64,000 nucleotides of DNA from Procambarus clarkii (GCF_040958095.1 NC_091152.1:15856213-15920212), one strand, 5' to 3'. Counted from the first letter of the stretch, positions 21,240-44,900 are shown. A program made the numbers and translations. The notes: generated from the letters alone by a model not told the origin.

Positions 21240-22680
21240 AATGAAAAGTGTATATTTAAGGTACAGCTCGGCACTGCTTTCTCTGGCACTCTGTGGGGAG
21301 CTCCGTCGGTTCCCTGAAGCGATCTTACTGATCAAGTGTCATCAGTCGCAGAGTTCTTAGTAAGCCTACTAGGGACCACGAGCCAGAACCTGGGTGCAGG
21401 GAGCAATATCCCATGAACGCTTGACATATGGTACAATGCTTTAAATGTAATCTTGCCATCGACCATGGAAGGCACCCTGAAAGATAGGAGAATCAAAACA
21501 GACTACTGCCTGGTTGAAAAGTGTGACCTATGTACTCACAAATGCAAAAGAACTCGCCCAGAAAGCAAACAAGCAAAACTTCGTCCAACTAACCCCCAGC
21601 TCATTAGCCTCACAAACATATGGGGGAGGGGGAGCCGGCCTGGGCAAGTCAAGACGCCCCAGTCAGTTCTTTGATGTAGTCGTGCCAAGTGGTCGCTGTC
21701 ACTTTGGCTCCGTGTTCCCGTTTTCTTTTGGTGTTTTCACCCTTGCAGCGGTGTTATAAAATGGATGTGTGCGTGTTGCCAGGAGTTTTGAGTACTGGAG
21801 CAGCATGCGCTTAAGGCCATCTTCCCTAGGTGCTCCGTAAGTACTATCCTTGCGTCTCAAGGTTTTCTTCTTTGGGGCGTTCGGGGATCACACCCCGTTA
21901 AAAGATTTCCTTGCTTGTGGTTGTCTTCGCCTTTGGGGTGCGTTGGCAGCCTTGAGGCTTTCCACCTTTTCCTGGGTAGTGGGTTCGTTGGTTGGTGGGT
22001 CACACTGCAGCTGATGCAGCCTGCTTTTCATATATTGATGGCAGGCCGATGTTTTTCTCTGACTGCTTGTTTGCTGCTGTGGAGTTTTGGGGGTTTACCT
22101 GTGGATTCGCTTTTCCCGGCATTTTTTGGGAGTTCTGCTCTTCACCTGATTAGGCTTTGCCTAGGGTGTGGTCCTCCTGTTGCACTCGAGGCTTTTCTCC
22201 GGTTGGATTGCCTGCATTGACAGGGTTTACCGGCTTAGCTAGCCCCAGTGCCTGGGCTTCCTGTAGGGTTCATTCACCCTTCAGGTCCTGGAAAACCCCA
22301 GCAGGCTCTGTTGTACAATGATACCTCTTCCGAGCCTACTCTCGCCTTGTGCGAATTCGTAAGTTGCTAGTCGCCCCTGCCTCTGGGTATCGATCATCCA
22401 TTCTGCTTCTAGTAACACCTCCGACCCAGAGTCTTGTGGGATTGGGCAGCAATCGCATTCCAGTCTCTGTAATGCAACATGACAGGTTGTGTACTAGTTT
22501 AGAAGCCCTGGAGCTGCCCCGCTTCTGTTTTTGGGACTTTGCTTTGGGGGCATTGGTCACTTCAGCCTTGATTCAGTCCACGCTTCCTCTTCCTTTCCTG
22601 GTGGACGTGTTCACCCCTTTTTCCTCCCCATCTTCCCCTGCCACCAACTTCCAGATGTCTGTAGTCTGTAGGTTTTGATG
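21240..22680 (+). repeat. Family-A repeat (21240-21680) followed by unclassified repeat-like DNA
   Basis: 21240-21680 shares CATCAGTCGCAGAGTTCT, CACGAGCCAGAACCTGG and GGGAGCCGGCCTGGGCAAG-type blocks with 28270-28720. 21680-22680 is GC-richer, TTTTGGGG-rich sequence with several open frames but no domain I recognise. Related text recurs at about 46240-46400 and 63900-64000. Probably decayed retroelement sequence. Confidence 0.4.
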
Positions 22681-24150
22681 TTGGGGTTTAGCTCGATGCT
22701 GCATGAAATTTTTCTTAGTATATTCCAACACCATAAATTGTCTTTAAAAATGGGTGCACATAAAATGAGAAGTATTTAAAAACTACTTATTGCTTTTAAA
22801 AGCAGGATGTGTAAATTGTTGGAATAAACTTTACTAGTAAAGTTTATTCTTTCATTTGAATTTTTTCCATTTCATTGTACTGTATTTTATATCTAGATCT
22901 TGTTAGATTATCATTCATTCCTAGATGCTTTATTTGCTTTTGATAGGTACTTATATTTTTACAATTGTAAACATTTAAAGCTGTCCATGAAATTCCTGAT
23001 GCTGTTCTTGTGGTACTTGAAGTATAACATAATAGATCTCTAATGGTATTGCATTACAAGGCTTGAAAGATCACAATTTGTATAACATTGGATTGAGATT
23101 CTAGTAAAATTAATAGGCTTGAGGCAGAGTGCCTGCCACTATTTTCCTTTTATATTTTGTATTTATCTAATCCAAATTTTATGCATTTGTTTTAATATAA
23201 GTTTTTTCTGTGGCTTGTCTGGTTATTTGCCCGAGCTGCAATATGGGCTTCCAGATTTTTCAATCGTGTTAAAAAAATTTATAGTAATTAACAATCTATC
23301 ATTCACCTGCTAGATTTGACACACAGCTATGTTATGGTCAACAATTTGTGAATGTTCTCCTTAGGGTAAGCCAAAAGGTATCACCCACACACGAGAAAAT
23401 TCTGCTTTGATGTCGAACACTTTGATATGAAGTGATGTTTTATATTCAGCATTGGTTTGGCATACCCTAACGGTATAATATCTCCTATACATAGAAAATT
23501 TGTATGATTACAAATTTACATTCCAAGGCATACACAACATGGCTGTATTTAGTCACAGATATTGATTGCAATTTTGAAATAGAGCACAAGATGAAATAAG
23601 GTTGTTGCTTGTACGACAAGAAACAAGCAATTAAACTAGCCTAGTTTCACTTGCAAACATTACTGCACGTTAAATTTAATTGTAAAATGTATAGTTATTA
23701 TAACATGAAATTAAAACCATTTTTTATTGTTACACTTTATTAAATTCAGAAGAGGTCTTTTTAGTTTCTATAGTATGTATTAAATATCAGAAACTTCAAC
23801 ACTGCAGATCCCATTAAATAGAGCTTTATCATCTTCTTTCATTTCCCCCCAATTATAAAAGCTCTGAACACTTTGGACACATACCTGAGGCCTGGTCGAC
23901 AACCGGGCCACGGGGACACTAAGCCCCAGAAGCACCTCAAGGTATACCTGTGGCTTAATGTTTTGAACATCTTGGGAACCAAAATACAATATTTGTCTAA
24001 AAAAATACAAAATATCAATTGATTCTAGATTTAAGAAATGTAAAGATGCTTTTACAACGTTCTTATTTCAGTTTGGTATGTCTTACTGACAAATCTCAAT
24101 ACATCTGAATTAAGCTTAACACTCATAACAAAAATACTTTACTGCTGTAC
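22681..24150. other. Intergenic / PSMD14 3' UTR region
   Basis: AT-rich. A SINE-tail fragment lies at about 23885-23945 (GAGGCCTGGTCGACAACCGGGCC). Otherwise nothing is recognised. It includes the likely 3' UTR of PSMD14 on the minus strand. Confidence 0.45.
23736..23741 (-). terminator. Candidate PSMD14 polyadenylation signal AATAAA
   Basis: TTTATT on the + strand, AATAAA on the PSMD14 strand, about 410 bp past the stop codon. A second overlapping candidate lies at about 23723-23728. Confidence 0.35.
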
Positions 24151-34013
<9,863 letters not shown>

Positions 34014-34309
34014 GTTTTACTGCGCGAGATGCTGTACATAAATATTTACTAATTCACATTTACAAGATACCAGACTGAAACAATTTATGTATTACCCATT
34101 TAACCATTAAGAATGTAGTTACAATCTTAGCACAGGTATTACCTATACAACCATTAAGTGTGCAGTTACAAATAATCTTAGTAATGTGCAGAGGGAATTA
34201 ATAAGCCATGTGCACATAAACCCTTTGGCTGTAAGTTTGAGGCTCAAAAAAACAGTGTTGAAATGTAATGAAATTACTTAAAATTACCTAATTAAAATTA
34301 TCTGTTAGA

Positions 34310-34440
34310 TTAAGGACCTGCCCGAAACGCTGCGCCTACTAGTGGCTTTACAAGATTGTAAATACTATGCTATGTATTCTCACAAACCCAATGTACCTTC
34401 TTATATATAAATAAATAAAAATAAAATATAAAATAAAATA
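34310..34440 (+). repeat. SINE 3'-tail copy with ATAAA run
   Basis: GGACCTGCCCGAAACGCTGCGCCTACTAGTGG followed by TATATATAAATAAATAAAA. Same tail as the SINE at 9684-9956. Confidence 0.7.
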
Positions 34441-34614
34441 AATGCCAATTTCTGGCCTTCTGGCAAATTGTGTATTTTGCCAATTATAAAATTTAAATTA
34501 AAATATATAAGGAGATATAAACACGAACTGAAAAAAAAAAAAAAATAGATTTTTAAGCAAAATTTGGATTACCCAGGGAAGGCCACACGAGTCCCACCAC
34601 TGGCCTAACAGTCT

Positions 34615-34680
34615 TACCTAAGGTAAGGTAATTATGAGGAGAAAGCACTAAGCCAGTAGGACTATATAACCTAAGCTAAC
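34615..34680 (+). repeat. SINE fragment
   Basis: GAGGAGAAAGCACTAAGCC...GACTATATAAC is the complement-oriented tail of the SINE at 13203-13401. Confidence 0.55.
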
Positions 34681-34744
34681 AGTCTTAACAACTAAAAAAA
34701 ATGTAATTTGTCGAAAATGACTTGACCATTACCCATGAATACCC

Positions 34745-34990
34745 TTTAAATTTTGCCCCGAGGGGCAAGTTTATTGGGCAGCGCCACTCATCCTGTGAGT
34801 GGACAGGATTTTACTGTGGGTGGACACACCGCCATAGCAGCATGTACAACACTCCCCAATAGGAAGAAAACCCGCTGGGTTGTTCATCCTGTCACTTGTA
34901 CAAAAAAAAAACTCTAGTCTGACTAATCCATCGTAAAATGCTGACGAAATACATAAAATGCTGTATTTCTCTAAGAACCTGAACTTCACA
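34745..34990. repeat. Possible dispersed repeat
   Basis: TTTGCCCCGAGGGGCAAG then CAGCGCCACTCATCCTGTGAGTGG: GC-richer than its surroundings, with short inverted repeats. I suspect a dispersed repeat but see no second copy in the window. Confidence 0.3.
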
Positions 34991-35125
34991 GCATGCAGTT
35001 ACAATACACCAACAACAACAATAACCCAACTAGACTGGTAGATAAGGTAGAGGTAGATAAATACACTGAGAGAGGAGAGAGAGAAGAGAGGTGCCGGGCT
35101 GCTGTTGCTGCTCCTCGACGCTTAC

Positions 35126-35180
35126 CGTCCAAATTTGTCAACATTGCTCAAAACTCGACTTAATGAAGCAGTTAAGCTGT
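35126..35180 (-). other. PSMD14: Probable PSMD14 non-coding first exon (3' edge defined)
   Basis: On the minus strand TTTGGACG|GTAAGCG is a good donor (exon edge 35126), and ATCTCGCGCAG|TAAAACATGG at 34020 is a good acceptor 6 nt before the start codon. This gives a 1.1-kb 5' UTR intron. The upstream edge is arbitrary. An ATG at 35144-35142 would be an out-of-frame uATG if transcribed. Confidence 0.45.
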
Positions 35181-35766
35181 TCACCTCTTTTGAAGTTGTT
35201 TAACATAGGTATGCTTTATATTTTATTATAAATTAGCAAAATAGGGTGATATATTTTACGATAACTACTTTTCAGGTAATAAATAATTTATTAAGTCGAC
35301 TTTATATTAATAAATTATAGAGATAGCTTATATTATAATGTTTAATACACTTTATTTTTTAAAACGAATAAGAATAATAACTATATGTTATTAGAGAAAC
35401 TGACATTAGCCCTGTGCTTTTATACATAAATATTAAAGTTGCTTGTATAAATTCTATCCGAAACAGTTTGTTAACTTTACAACAGCAGTTATCACATCTC
35501 TGTGCTCTTTACAACCCCTTGTTACAGCCACTTAGCCCCGTAGTCTTTATTTGATTACAATGGTTTATAATTGTATTATATCTAATTGAACATTATATAA
35601 ATCCAATAAAATCCGTCAAAAGTTATCCATCTACGTCCATAAACTTCCAATATTTAGCTAGCCTATCATATCTACAAAGCTAATTAACGGTGCATATTTT
35701 GACCTGAATGAGTTAACGACTAATCAAGTGAGTGAATGAGTATTATATAGTATGAGGTGTTGAGCC

Positions 35767-35958
35767 ATGTGGTGTGAGTGTGAGAGTGGCGGGGAAGTGA
35801 GCCATCAGTGTGGCTCCACAACACTGACAACATGGGCGATACCGAGGTGGGTTGGCACACACACATGTCTTGATATATTTATATACTTTATCTTGCCTGG
35901 TTTAATGATACTGGCAAATTAGTACGAAGATTAACGGCGTGCCTCGCTCTACAGGTGA
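35767..35958 (+). promoter_or_regulatory. Overlapping out-of-frame uORF upstream of GCN1
   Basis: ATG at 35767-35769 (G at -3) opens a 27-codon frame that reads through the GCN1 start in the +2 frame, crosses the exon 1-2 junction and stops at TGA 35956-35958. It would lower GCN1 initiation if the transcript begins upstream of 35767, which is not known. Confidence 0.45.
35832..35846 (+). CDS. GCN1: GCN1 exon 1 (start codon, 5 codons)
   Basis: ATG in AACATGG context, MGDTE, donor GAG|GTGGGT. The tiny first coding exon is supported by phase and by the match of MGDTEVIEKLK to GCN1 N termini. Confidence 0.85.
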
Positions 35959-38900
35959 TAGAGAAGCTTAAAGGGGTGCCGCAGCTGCTGGCGTCGACGT
36001 CTAGAGCTAGTAGAGCAGCCGGCATCAACACAGCTCTGGAGGTTGTCAATAGACAAGGTATTTGCTTATACACTCGTAGGTGTATTCTAGCTAGGTGTAT
36101 ACTAGGTAGGTGTATACTATTCTAGGTGTATATACTATGTAGGTGTATTTCAAGTGATTGCTGGTAGCTGTATTGTTAAAATCATCGGTTGTGGGATCCC
36201 TGGATATCTTGTGTGAATAGTAGCACCACACTTGACACAATGGTTGGAATCTTACAATAACATAAATTTGTAGTACAGTATAGGCATTTTTGTCCCACTA
36301 TGGTCCCAGGTCTTATCATTTAGTGAGGAAAGTGGCCAGCTTGGAGGTTGTGTAACAATCTCTGGGGGCCAGGCACTGGAGATGGTGGTACCCGACTGCT
36401 GTACTTTTGGTACGTTGCTATGTGTCAGTATGTCGTATTCTGGGGAATATTAGGATTAAGGATTTGCCTGAAACGCTAAGCGTGCTAGTGGTTGTACCAG
36501 AATGTAAGAACTCTTGTATATATAAATAAATAAAAAGTTTATTTTAAATGAAAATTAGCCACTTGTATAGCAGCAAGCATGTGCTTACAATTAAAATAAT
36601 CTATTATGTAATCACTTATAATCACTTATGTCGGTTCCAGAATGAACTGTCACCTGGGCACATGTTAACTGCTAGGTAGACAGGGGTAATAGGGAAATGC
36701 ACCCAACCATTTCTGTTCCACCCAGGATTTGAACCCGGAATTCTCGATTGTTAATCGAGAGCGAACAAACGGATGTGTGAAATTTGCAGCAATCCCTGGC
36801 GCTCCGGATCTTGCAGCATTCCCTGGTGCAGTTGGCATACGAATATTTCTTTTTCAGAATTACCAGAAGTTGTTGTGAAAGGGGTATCCCGCCTGGCTGT
36901 GCAGGTGGTGCAGAATTACACAGATGGTCCACTACGAAGCAAATTACAGGAGTTGGTTTACACCTTGGCTAAAAAGCATGCAGCATCCATCCCAGTTCTG
37001 GCACAGTCACTCCACCACCAGGCCCAGCACCATGCAAATGCACCTCATTCTTCGTAAGTGTTTTGTAGTCATTATTAAATTTGTTTACAATAAGTATTTA
37101 CAAATAAAAACTGTGTTCATAGTCTCAATACAAAAAACTCTATGTAGAATACAGGTACCTAATTGTACTTGCCTAATTGTGCTTGCGGGGGTTGAGCTTT
37201 GTCTCTTTGGACCTGCCTCTCAACCGTCAATCAACTGGTGTACAGATTCCTGAGCTTACTAGGCTCTATCATATCTACATTTGAGACTGTATGGAGTCAG
37301 CCTCCACCACATCACTGCCTAGTGCATTCCATTTATTAACTACTCTGACACAAACAAATGTCAGGTGTAAGCATATAAAATATGTATTCAGTGTCCCTCT
37401 TAAAAAATAAACAAGGTTAAACTTGGAAAGAGGACTCTTAAGACTTATACCTCAAATTATTATTACAATATTACAATAAACACAAGTGAAACACCCTGCC
37501 TAGCACTCGTTGTACACCACTTGCCGTAACTCTCGCGAACCATCACAGTTAATTTGATAATTTCACTTGTAAACAAAGGATGTCTGTACTGAATTAAAGC
37601 CCCAATTAAGTGATGCTGTTAGCACCTCAGCAATATTTATATTTTTTATTTTTTGTTTCCTTTGATTTCCAGTGTGAATCCATGGACTCTGACCTTTTAT
37701 AATGATTTGGTAAACTGTTCTAAGTATTCATAATACTGTACTGTATTGTCTTGAGATATGCTTAGTATTGGGAATGGAATGCCACTTATGACTGGCTTCA
37801 ATCAAAACATGCATAGATTGCTTCATTGTAGCATAACACATTTTCCTTCTTGACTAATGCAAGAGCCGGAGCCGGTCGGCCGAGCGGACAGCACGCTGGA
37901 CTTGTGATAATGCGGTCCCGGGTTCGATCCCGGGCACTGGCGAGAAACAATGGGCAGAGTTTCTTTCACCCTATGCCCCTGTTACCTAGCAGTAAAATTG
38001 GTACCTGGGTGTTAGTCAACTGTCACAGGCTGCTTCCTGGGGGTGGAGGCCTGGTTGAGGACCGGGCCGCGGGGACACTAAAGCCCCGAAATCATCTCGA
38101 GATAACCTCTCAAGATATGCACTATTTTAGCATTGCACTAATGTATCTTTACTGAACTATTTCAGCCGTGCCCTTGCTCGTGTCCATATATCTCCGATGG
38201 AGGTGGCAGCCAGAGTGTGGTGCATAGCAGCCGGTGCCAAACATTCCCTCGGCTCTAAAGAAGCGACGGCATTAACCGAGGCTTTAGCTGTCCATTTTGC
38301 AATAACTGTTGCGGCTAACCATGTCATCTTCACCCGAAGAGCCAATAAGGCAATTGGCTCCTTATTGAAGGATGAATCGCTTCTCAAGGCTGTGTGCCAA
38401 GTATGTAGCTCGCTTACATTTTAACTTTTATATTTTGGAAGTTATCTCATATTTGAGAAAGTCATGAGCCTTTTCATTTGGCGTTGCCTCCGTCTGTAGA
38501 AAGCCAAAGATGTCATATGTCTGTTTTTTTTCTGGAATGGGGTTTAAAATATTTTTCTACAAATTGAGTAGAAGTGAGTTTATTCTTGCTGGTAGTCTGG
38601 TATAAAGTCTTGCTTGCTGGTATAAATAAAGACAAATCTAAAAATGATAGGTGTCAAAGGTATATATTTGATGGGTGTCAAAGGTATATATAATTTTCTG
38701 CAAACTATGGATTTTGTGTAGCTCGCATTAACTTTTGTTTTAATAGATTGTGCTATCACAGTTGTCTATGTATTTATATAGTGTGACTTGTAATTTGTAA
38801 AATGCCCATAGGTAAATATGGTACATACCTGGTAAATAATATAGTTGATATTTATAGGAAGGAATGTAACTAAATTGAACATAATTCACTACAGTACATT

Positions 38901-41900
38901 ATTTGTTCCATAGGCTATTATCAGCGGTGATGTTACCATTCATCGAGTCATCTTGGGTGGCCATCTACTGCAGAGTATGGTTGAGGCCAAACTTACTCCT
39001 CCTATTGATAACTTCAAGCAGGTGCTGATTGAAGCATATGTCAAAAATGTGCTTCAATCAAAGAATAAAGTAAGACAATTATTTATCTAACATCTGTTTT
39101 TCATCTGTTGGGTTATTAATTTTTTTTAATGTTAACAGTTCAGAATATGGTGATCATCTATAAGAATTGACATGTACAAATTAAAATATTACTGTCATAA
39201 TTTATGTAAGAAATAGAGCATCGTGTATAATGAAACCACTTTCTGGCGAGATCCCTATTGGCTCTTCAGAGCTCTTAAACATTGGTACCTCCTGGATTAA
39301 TATCGTCTCACCAGGTGTCTTAAGACGATCTTGCAGTATGCCAGTAGCAGGGGCACATTGTGTTAGCAGGGCAGACAGCCCGCATGCCTTCATAATTCTC
39401 ACTGTATTTCCCATTTCTGAACTTCCCCTTCACTACTAAAACATTCCCTTACTCCCCCTCCTCCTCCCACAAAAAAGGGGGGTGCTAAAATCCTGCTTTC
39501 TCATGAGAGGGAAGATAAGACACCAAACATTGAGGGAAACATCACCCACCAAAAAGATAAAAAGAGGGTACCTCTCAACTTTCCAGTACACTCTCATACT
39601 TGTTTTTGAAACTGAATAATAGGGCCTTCAACCACCTCTGGTTCTGGCTTATTCCAGTTGTTTGTCACACTCCACAATAGGAAAACTTCCATACATTTCT
39701 GTAACTCGGGTGGTTCTAACTTCTGCCCGTGTCTCGTTCTGTTGTCCCTCACCGGGAAGGCTCGCTCCCATTCATATTAGTATTTTGTAGGCTGTGATCA
39801 GTTTGTCTTGTGTCTTTCTCTTTCAATGTCGTTAGTTTTAGCTAATTTTTCATATTTCTGTTTCCTATCTTCTGGGAAATTTTAGGGCCTTCTCAATTAT
39901 TTACTTTTGCATTACCAATAGATGCTTTCATGCTGGAACTGTGTATTATGAGACTGGTCTTAACATAAGACAATTTTTTTTAGAATTCTTCAATAGAGTT
40001 CTTGAAAATCATACTTATGTTTCTATTATTGCATATGCACTAGATGTTACCTGCTTGATACCAGCTTGATGGGGTTCTGGGAGTTCTTCTACTCCCCAAG
40101 CCCAGCCCGAGGCCAGGCTTGACTTGTGAGAGTTTGGTCCACCAGGCTGTTGCTTGGAGCAGCCTGCAGGCCCACATACCCATCACAGCCCGGTTGGTCT
40201 GGCACTCCTTGACGACAATCTAGTTTTCTCTTGATGTCCACGGTTGTTCCGGCAATATTTATTACCATGTTCTGGTAATGGATTCCTCTGCTATTAAGGC
40301 CGATGTTAATCAACTTGCAGGTCTTTCGTAGGGGGCATTGAAGGGCCCCAGTGCCTTCCTGAAGCTAACTCCCTGAGATTGCTCTATGCAAGTGGATCAC
40401 ATTAAATGTGGGAGTTCTATTTGGTTTACCAGTGACCAGAGCTAAAACCAGACCAGTTTTAAGTTGAGCTAAAACTTGGTCCTCCCTCACAGAGCCACAG
40501 AGCAATTGGCAATTTGCCACCACGCCTGAAAAGCATCTATAAAGTCCGATGCTTTCTGACTTTCTGAAATGCGAGATGAATTTAATCCAGAATTTGCTAC
40601 ATTTGAATTTGCATGGGATTTTTTTTATTGAATTCCCTGTCAAAGGCTAATCCTTTCCATGATCATATTCAAAATGTTATAAAGGTATTTTAATATTTTG
40701 GATACATTTTTGCTGCCTTTTAAAGAAATGTGGGCTGTCTTTTTCTTGTAGACATCATGTAATTACTATATAGCCTTAGTACTTGACAATGAATTGTTTA
40801 GAAAATACACCTTCTTTCATAGCCCTGGCCATTCATCCTGGAACACACCCGACCGCTGCTGCGTCAACTGACTCACCAGGAGTTCTCAAGTGTAGTTTTA
40901 CCAGCTGCTAAGAAAGCTCTCTTGCGCAACCCTGAGGTTACTCTTCAAGCCGTAGCCTACCTCTGCTCTGGGCTCAATCTCGATCTGAGCAAATATGGGG
41001 CTGATTTGACAAAGACATTAGCAAGTAAGTTCCTTTATTACTGATTACAAATATAAGTGCACATATATTATACTTTAGTAATACGCTCGAATGAACCTCA
41101 CTCTATTGAACTTCTGCATTTGTTGAACATATTAGTGTTCAGTTCAAATTGTTTATTGTATAAGTATCCACTTGTGAGGATTGATCTCCTAAACCACCAC
41201 TATGCCAGCCTGTCAGGATGTGTTAATGGTAAGTCTACTTAATGAAAACATAGACTACATATGCTATGTATATAATATATATACAGTATACTATACACAG
41301 TGAGCAATTTGATGAAACTGCTCACTGGGGAGAGGGGCTACAGATTATCCTGCAGCATCACTCACGGTGAACAGCCAATCACATATTGTTCATTCATTGC
41401 ACAGAAGGGGTGGGTGGGAGGAGCTTTGGAACTAAGATCACACAAGGCACCAACCTTATATGCTGGTTTAAAATCCAGTACACCAGTACAGTTGCTTATG
41501 GTTCACCTTCAGTGCAAATCTTCAACTTTAAGGCAAAGTGCAAGAGCTATTTTTCGTGTATCTGATACACGTGTGGTTTAATCCCAATAGGCGAGTGACT
41601 AGGGGAGGTCTCAGAGCTTCCCCAGGCCAGCAACACCTTCTTGAGAGCTGTTCTACCTTGTTCTCCATCAAAGGGCACTTTTAATTTATTTGTTCATGTG
41701 ATAATCAATTATCAGACACACATGGTGTGTGTCCCATATAGTGTCAGATTTTGTCTGTGCTAGGGGGGTTTGACCTAGTGTTTGAAATGCAAAAATGTGG
41801 GATAAGTCCTATTGTTTCTACATATATCATTATGAAAGTATAGGAAAAGAAGTATAATAAAGAAATACCTGAAAGCAATCCATGATTACTTAAATATATA

Positions 41901-44900
41901 GAATTTTGTTAATTTTTCTATTGGTAATTTGTTAAATTGAATTAAAATTGTTAACATGTATTTGTAAATGTTTCTGTAGGCCCTCTCCATGCAAAGGAAG
42001 ATCAAGTTCGAGATGATACCGTCGAGGTGTGTCGGCAACTAGCAAAGCAGTGTAGTGATGTAACTGCTGTAGAAGCCTTTGTGAAGCTATTGTTTGACAT
42101 CTTTTTTGGTTCTGATGGAAAGCTTACTGTTACAACACACAAAGTGTCGGTACTTCAGGTTAGTAGTGCAGTATTAAGAAGTCACTCTGAGATAGCTACA
42201 GGGAGCCAATGAAGCTCTACCAGAAAGAGGTGTTTCATTACGTTTAACACTGTTTTGGTTTTAATTCTCAAATTAAATATAATGGTGTAGGAATTTTGTA
42301 ATTGATTGCTATTATATTTTGCCCAAATTTTAAATATTGAAGGTGGAAAAAAGATTAGAGGTGTTTTGATAAATTCCAGAAAGTTTATTTTTCATATACT
42401 GTTCTATATTTTAAAGGTGAAGATTCACACATTAAGCAACTTGAGATACATTAAATGGGATATACATTTTCAATTATATTTGCAGGGTGTTGAAGCTGTA
42501 AGTGAACACAGTGTTACAGGCAGTAGCTCCTATGGTTTATCAGTGAATGTGTTGGAAAAGATGATCAAAGTGTTGGAGACTGAGAGCCATGAAGGAACTC
42601 TGATACAGGCTCTTGTGGCTCTTGCAGCTTGGTCAGTAAAGTTTACCTCGGATATTCCTCAGAAGCTCCTCGAATTCTTGCCAGTAAGTTCCTCTTTCAT
42701 TTACCGAGATTTACTATTGTACGTGCAAATTGCTATATATTTTCTGGTGTGTATGGCAAGTTATACTGTTACTACTTCTGAAACACTTGCCAGGTATTAT
42801 GGGCTTCTCGAATGTACACATGTAGCTTGCAGTTGCTGGTAACTGTTACAATTATTATATACATGCTGGAGTAAAACTTATGTACAAAGATTGCATGTGT
42901 GTTCTTCATATTTTGCTGTCCTTCATTGAGATCCATACGTTCACCAACAAAATTTAAGTTTTATATTTAATGTTAAGTATTTAATGACTTCTTTTCCAAC
43001 AGAAAGGGATGACACTGAAAACTTCTACAACTAGTGTGCGAGCTGCCTACGTGCGGTGTATGTTGAGTTGTGTAACACCATCAAATGCCTGCAAAGCTGC
43101 TTGCATCATTCCCCATTTATTGGCCAGCATTGATAAAGCACTTAGCCAAAGTACCCAGGTAATATATGCATTGTTTTAATAAATTTTTCTTCATTATCAT
43201 TACTCTAGTCAAGCCTGGCTCTGGGCCAGGTACCCGGGTACCCCATTTCCCAATTAAATATGGTGTAGAGGCATTTGTCTGGTAAAAAAAGTGAACATTG
43301 CAGATGTGGATAAACATCAGAATGACAAACAACCATTGTCAATATATTATTCACTAAAATAACATTTAAGGATAATCACAACCAAATTTATCAAATAAAG
43401 AAGTCAAAAGAAAGGCTCTAAGCAGAGCCAAATTAAGGAGAAAAGCAGAGATACATTTTAATCCATTGGCTACGACAATTGTTTTCAGTCCTAACCCTAT
43501 GGATGATTGACGTTTAAGTTCCTCCAATCTAAATTGTTGTACCCGAGTCTCCTCTGCCCTGACTTCTTACCTCTTTTTCTTGATCAGTTTTCTGTCCTGA
43601 AGTTTCTCCACTGTAAATATGTTTATAGCAATCCATAAAATGCACCAAACTTCCTTCAGCATTGTGTGAAATTTTTATAATGTTCTAGGTACCTACAAGT
43701 TTATAATCCAAATAGTCAACTACTGTCAGGGCTCCAGCTTCAAATTATGATGAACTAGTCAAAACCTAATATAAAATTTACTTACATTAAGTTGCTGGAA
43801 TGAAATATGTTACATGCTTGTCAGAGAAACAGCTACTGTACAATATATTAAATAGTAATACAGATATTTATAAATTTGTTTTAAATTATCTGATTTACCC
43901 ATCAGGTTCCTATGCTTGTTGAGGCGTTAACTTCATCAGTACTGCTGCTGAGGTTGAGTGCTGCTGATATTACCTTAGAGGAGAGGGTTGCTCCAGTGTG
44001 GAACTCGTCCCTTGATCTTCAAAAGGGTTACTTTACTGGAGAAAAGTTCTTCACCCAGTCTTCAGAAGATGGTTAGTAACAATATGTACATGGTTGTTGT
44101 TGACCAATCCACACACTAGAAAATGAAGGGACGACGACGTTTCGGTCTGTCCTGGACCATTTCTCAAGTAGATTGTGAGAAAGTCGACCATTCTCACAAT
44201 CGACTTGAGAATGGTCCAGGACAGATCGAAACGTCGTTGTCCCTTCCTTTTCTACTGTGGATTGGTCAATATACTTCAGCCACGTTATTGTGACTCATCG
44301 CCTGTACATGGTTGTTAGATTACTAATATATTTGTATTAGTGTTATTTACGATTTGGTTTACTATTGTCAGGTACAGAAAACCTGTACTTGGAAAATCCA
44401 GGTTCCTCTTGGCCAACTATCCACCTTTCCCAGGATGCAATCCACAACAATTTTCTGACTACTGATCAGAATAAATATGTCTTACTTTTCCTACATTAGT
44501 ATCATTGTTATACATTGCAGAAGTATTAGTTAGCTTTTATCCAATTCAGTATGATACACTATGAAACGACTATCATTTGCAAGTATTTTGATATAAACAA
44601 AAATCATTTGTGCAACAAATTGCCAGACAAAATTATTTGTTTCCACATGAATAGCTGCTTGTGCTTGTTAAACTTTGGGGAGGCACTTGCCAAGAACATA
44701 AGCTTACTGAAATACAGTATGTGAGCTGTTTATGTATTTTTGTAAGAGTTTCTCAGTTTGTGTCATAGTTGTTGGCTATTTTATCTGACTTAATTTTTGC
44801 AAATATAACTGTTTTTTTCTCATATCATTGGTTAATCAATACATTACATAATTTTTTATTTCACAGGTTTACTACAGTTGGTAGCATGGTGCGAGTTGCT

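Larger units (their letters stand above)
34014..35831. promoter_or_regulatory. Divergent PSMD14-GCN1 promoter region
   Basis: 1.8 kb between the two start codons. Left half: SINE-tail copy (34310-34440), a SINE fragment (34615-34680) and a possible repeat (about 34745-34990), probably all inside a PSMD14 5' UTR intron. Right half (about 35180-35760): AT-rich, no repeats recognised, no clear TATA box assignable. The arrangement suggests a shared regulatory region for the two genes; transcription starts are not known. Confidence 0.5.

Noticed and set aside
21915-22678. Several overlapping open frames as a gene
   Set aside because: No consistent frame or domain; sequence resembles other repeat-like patches in the window.
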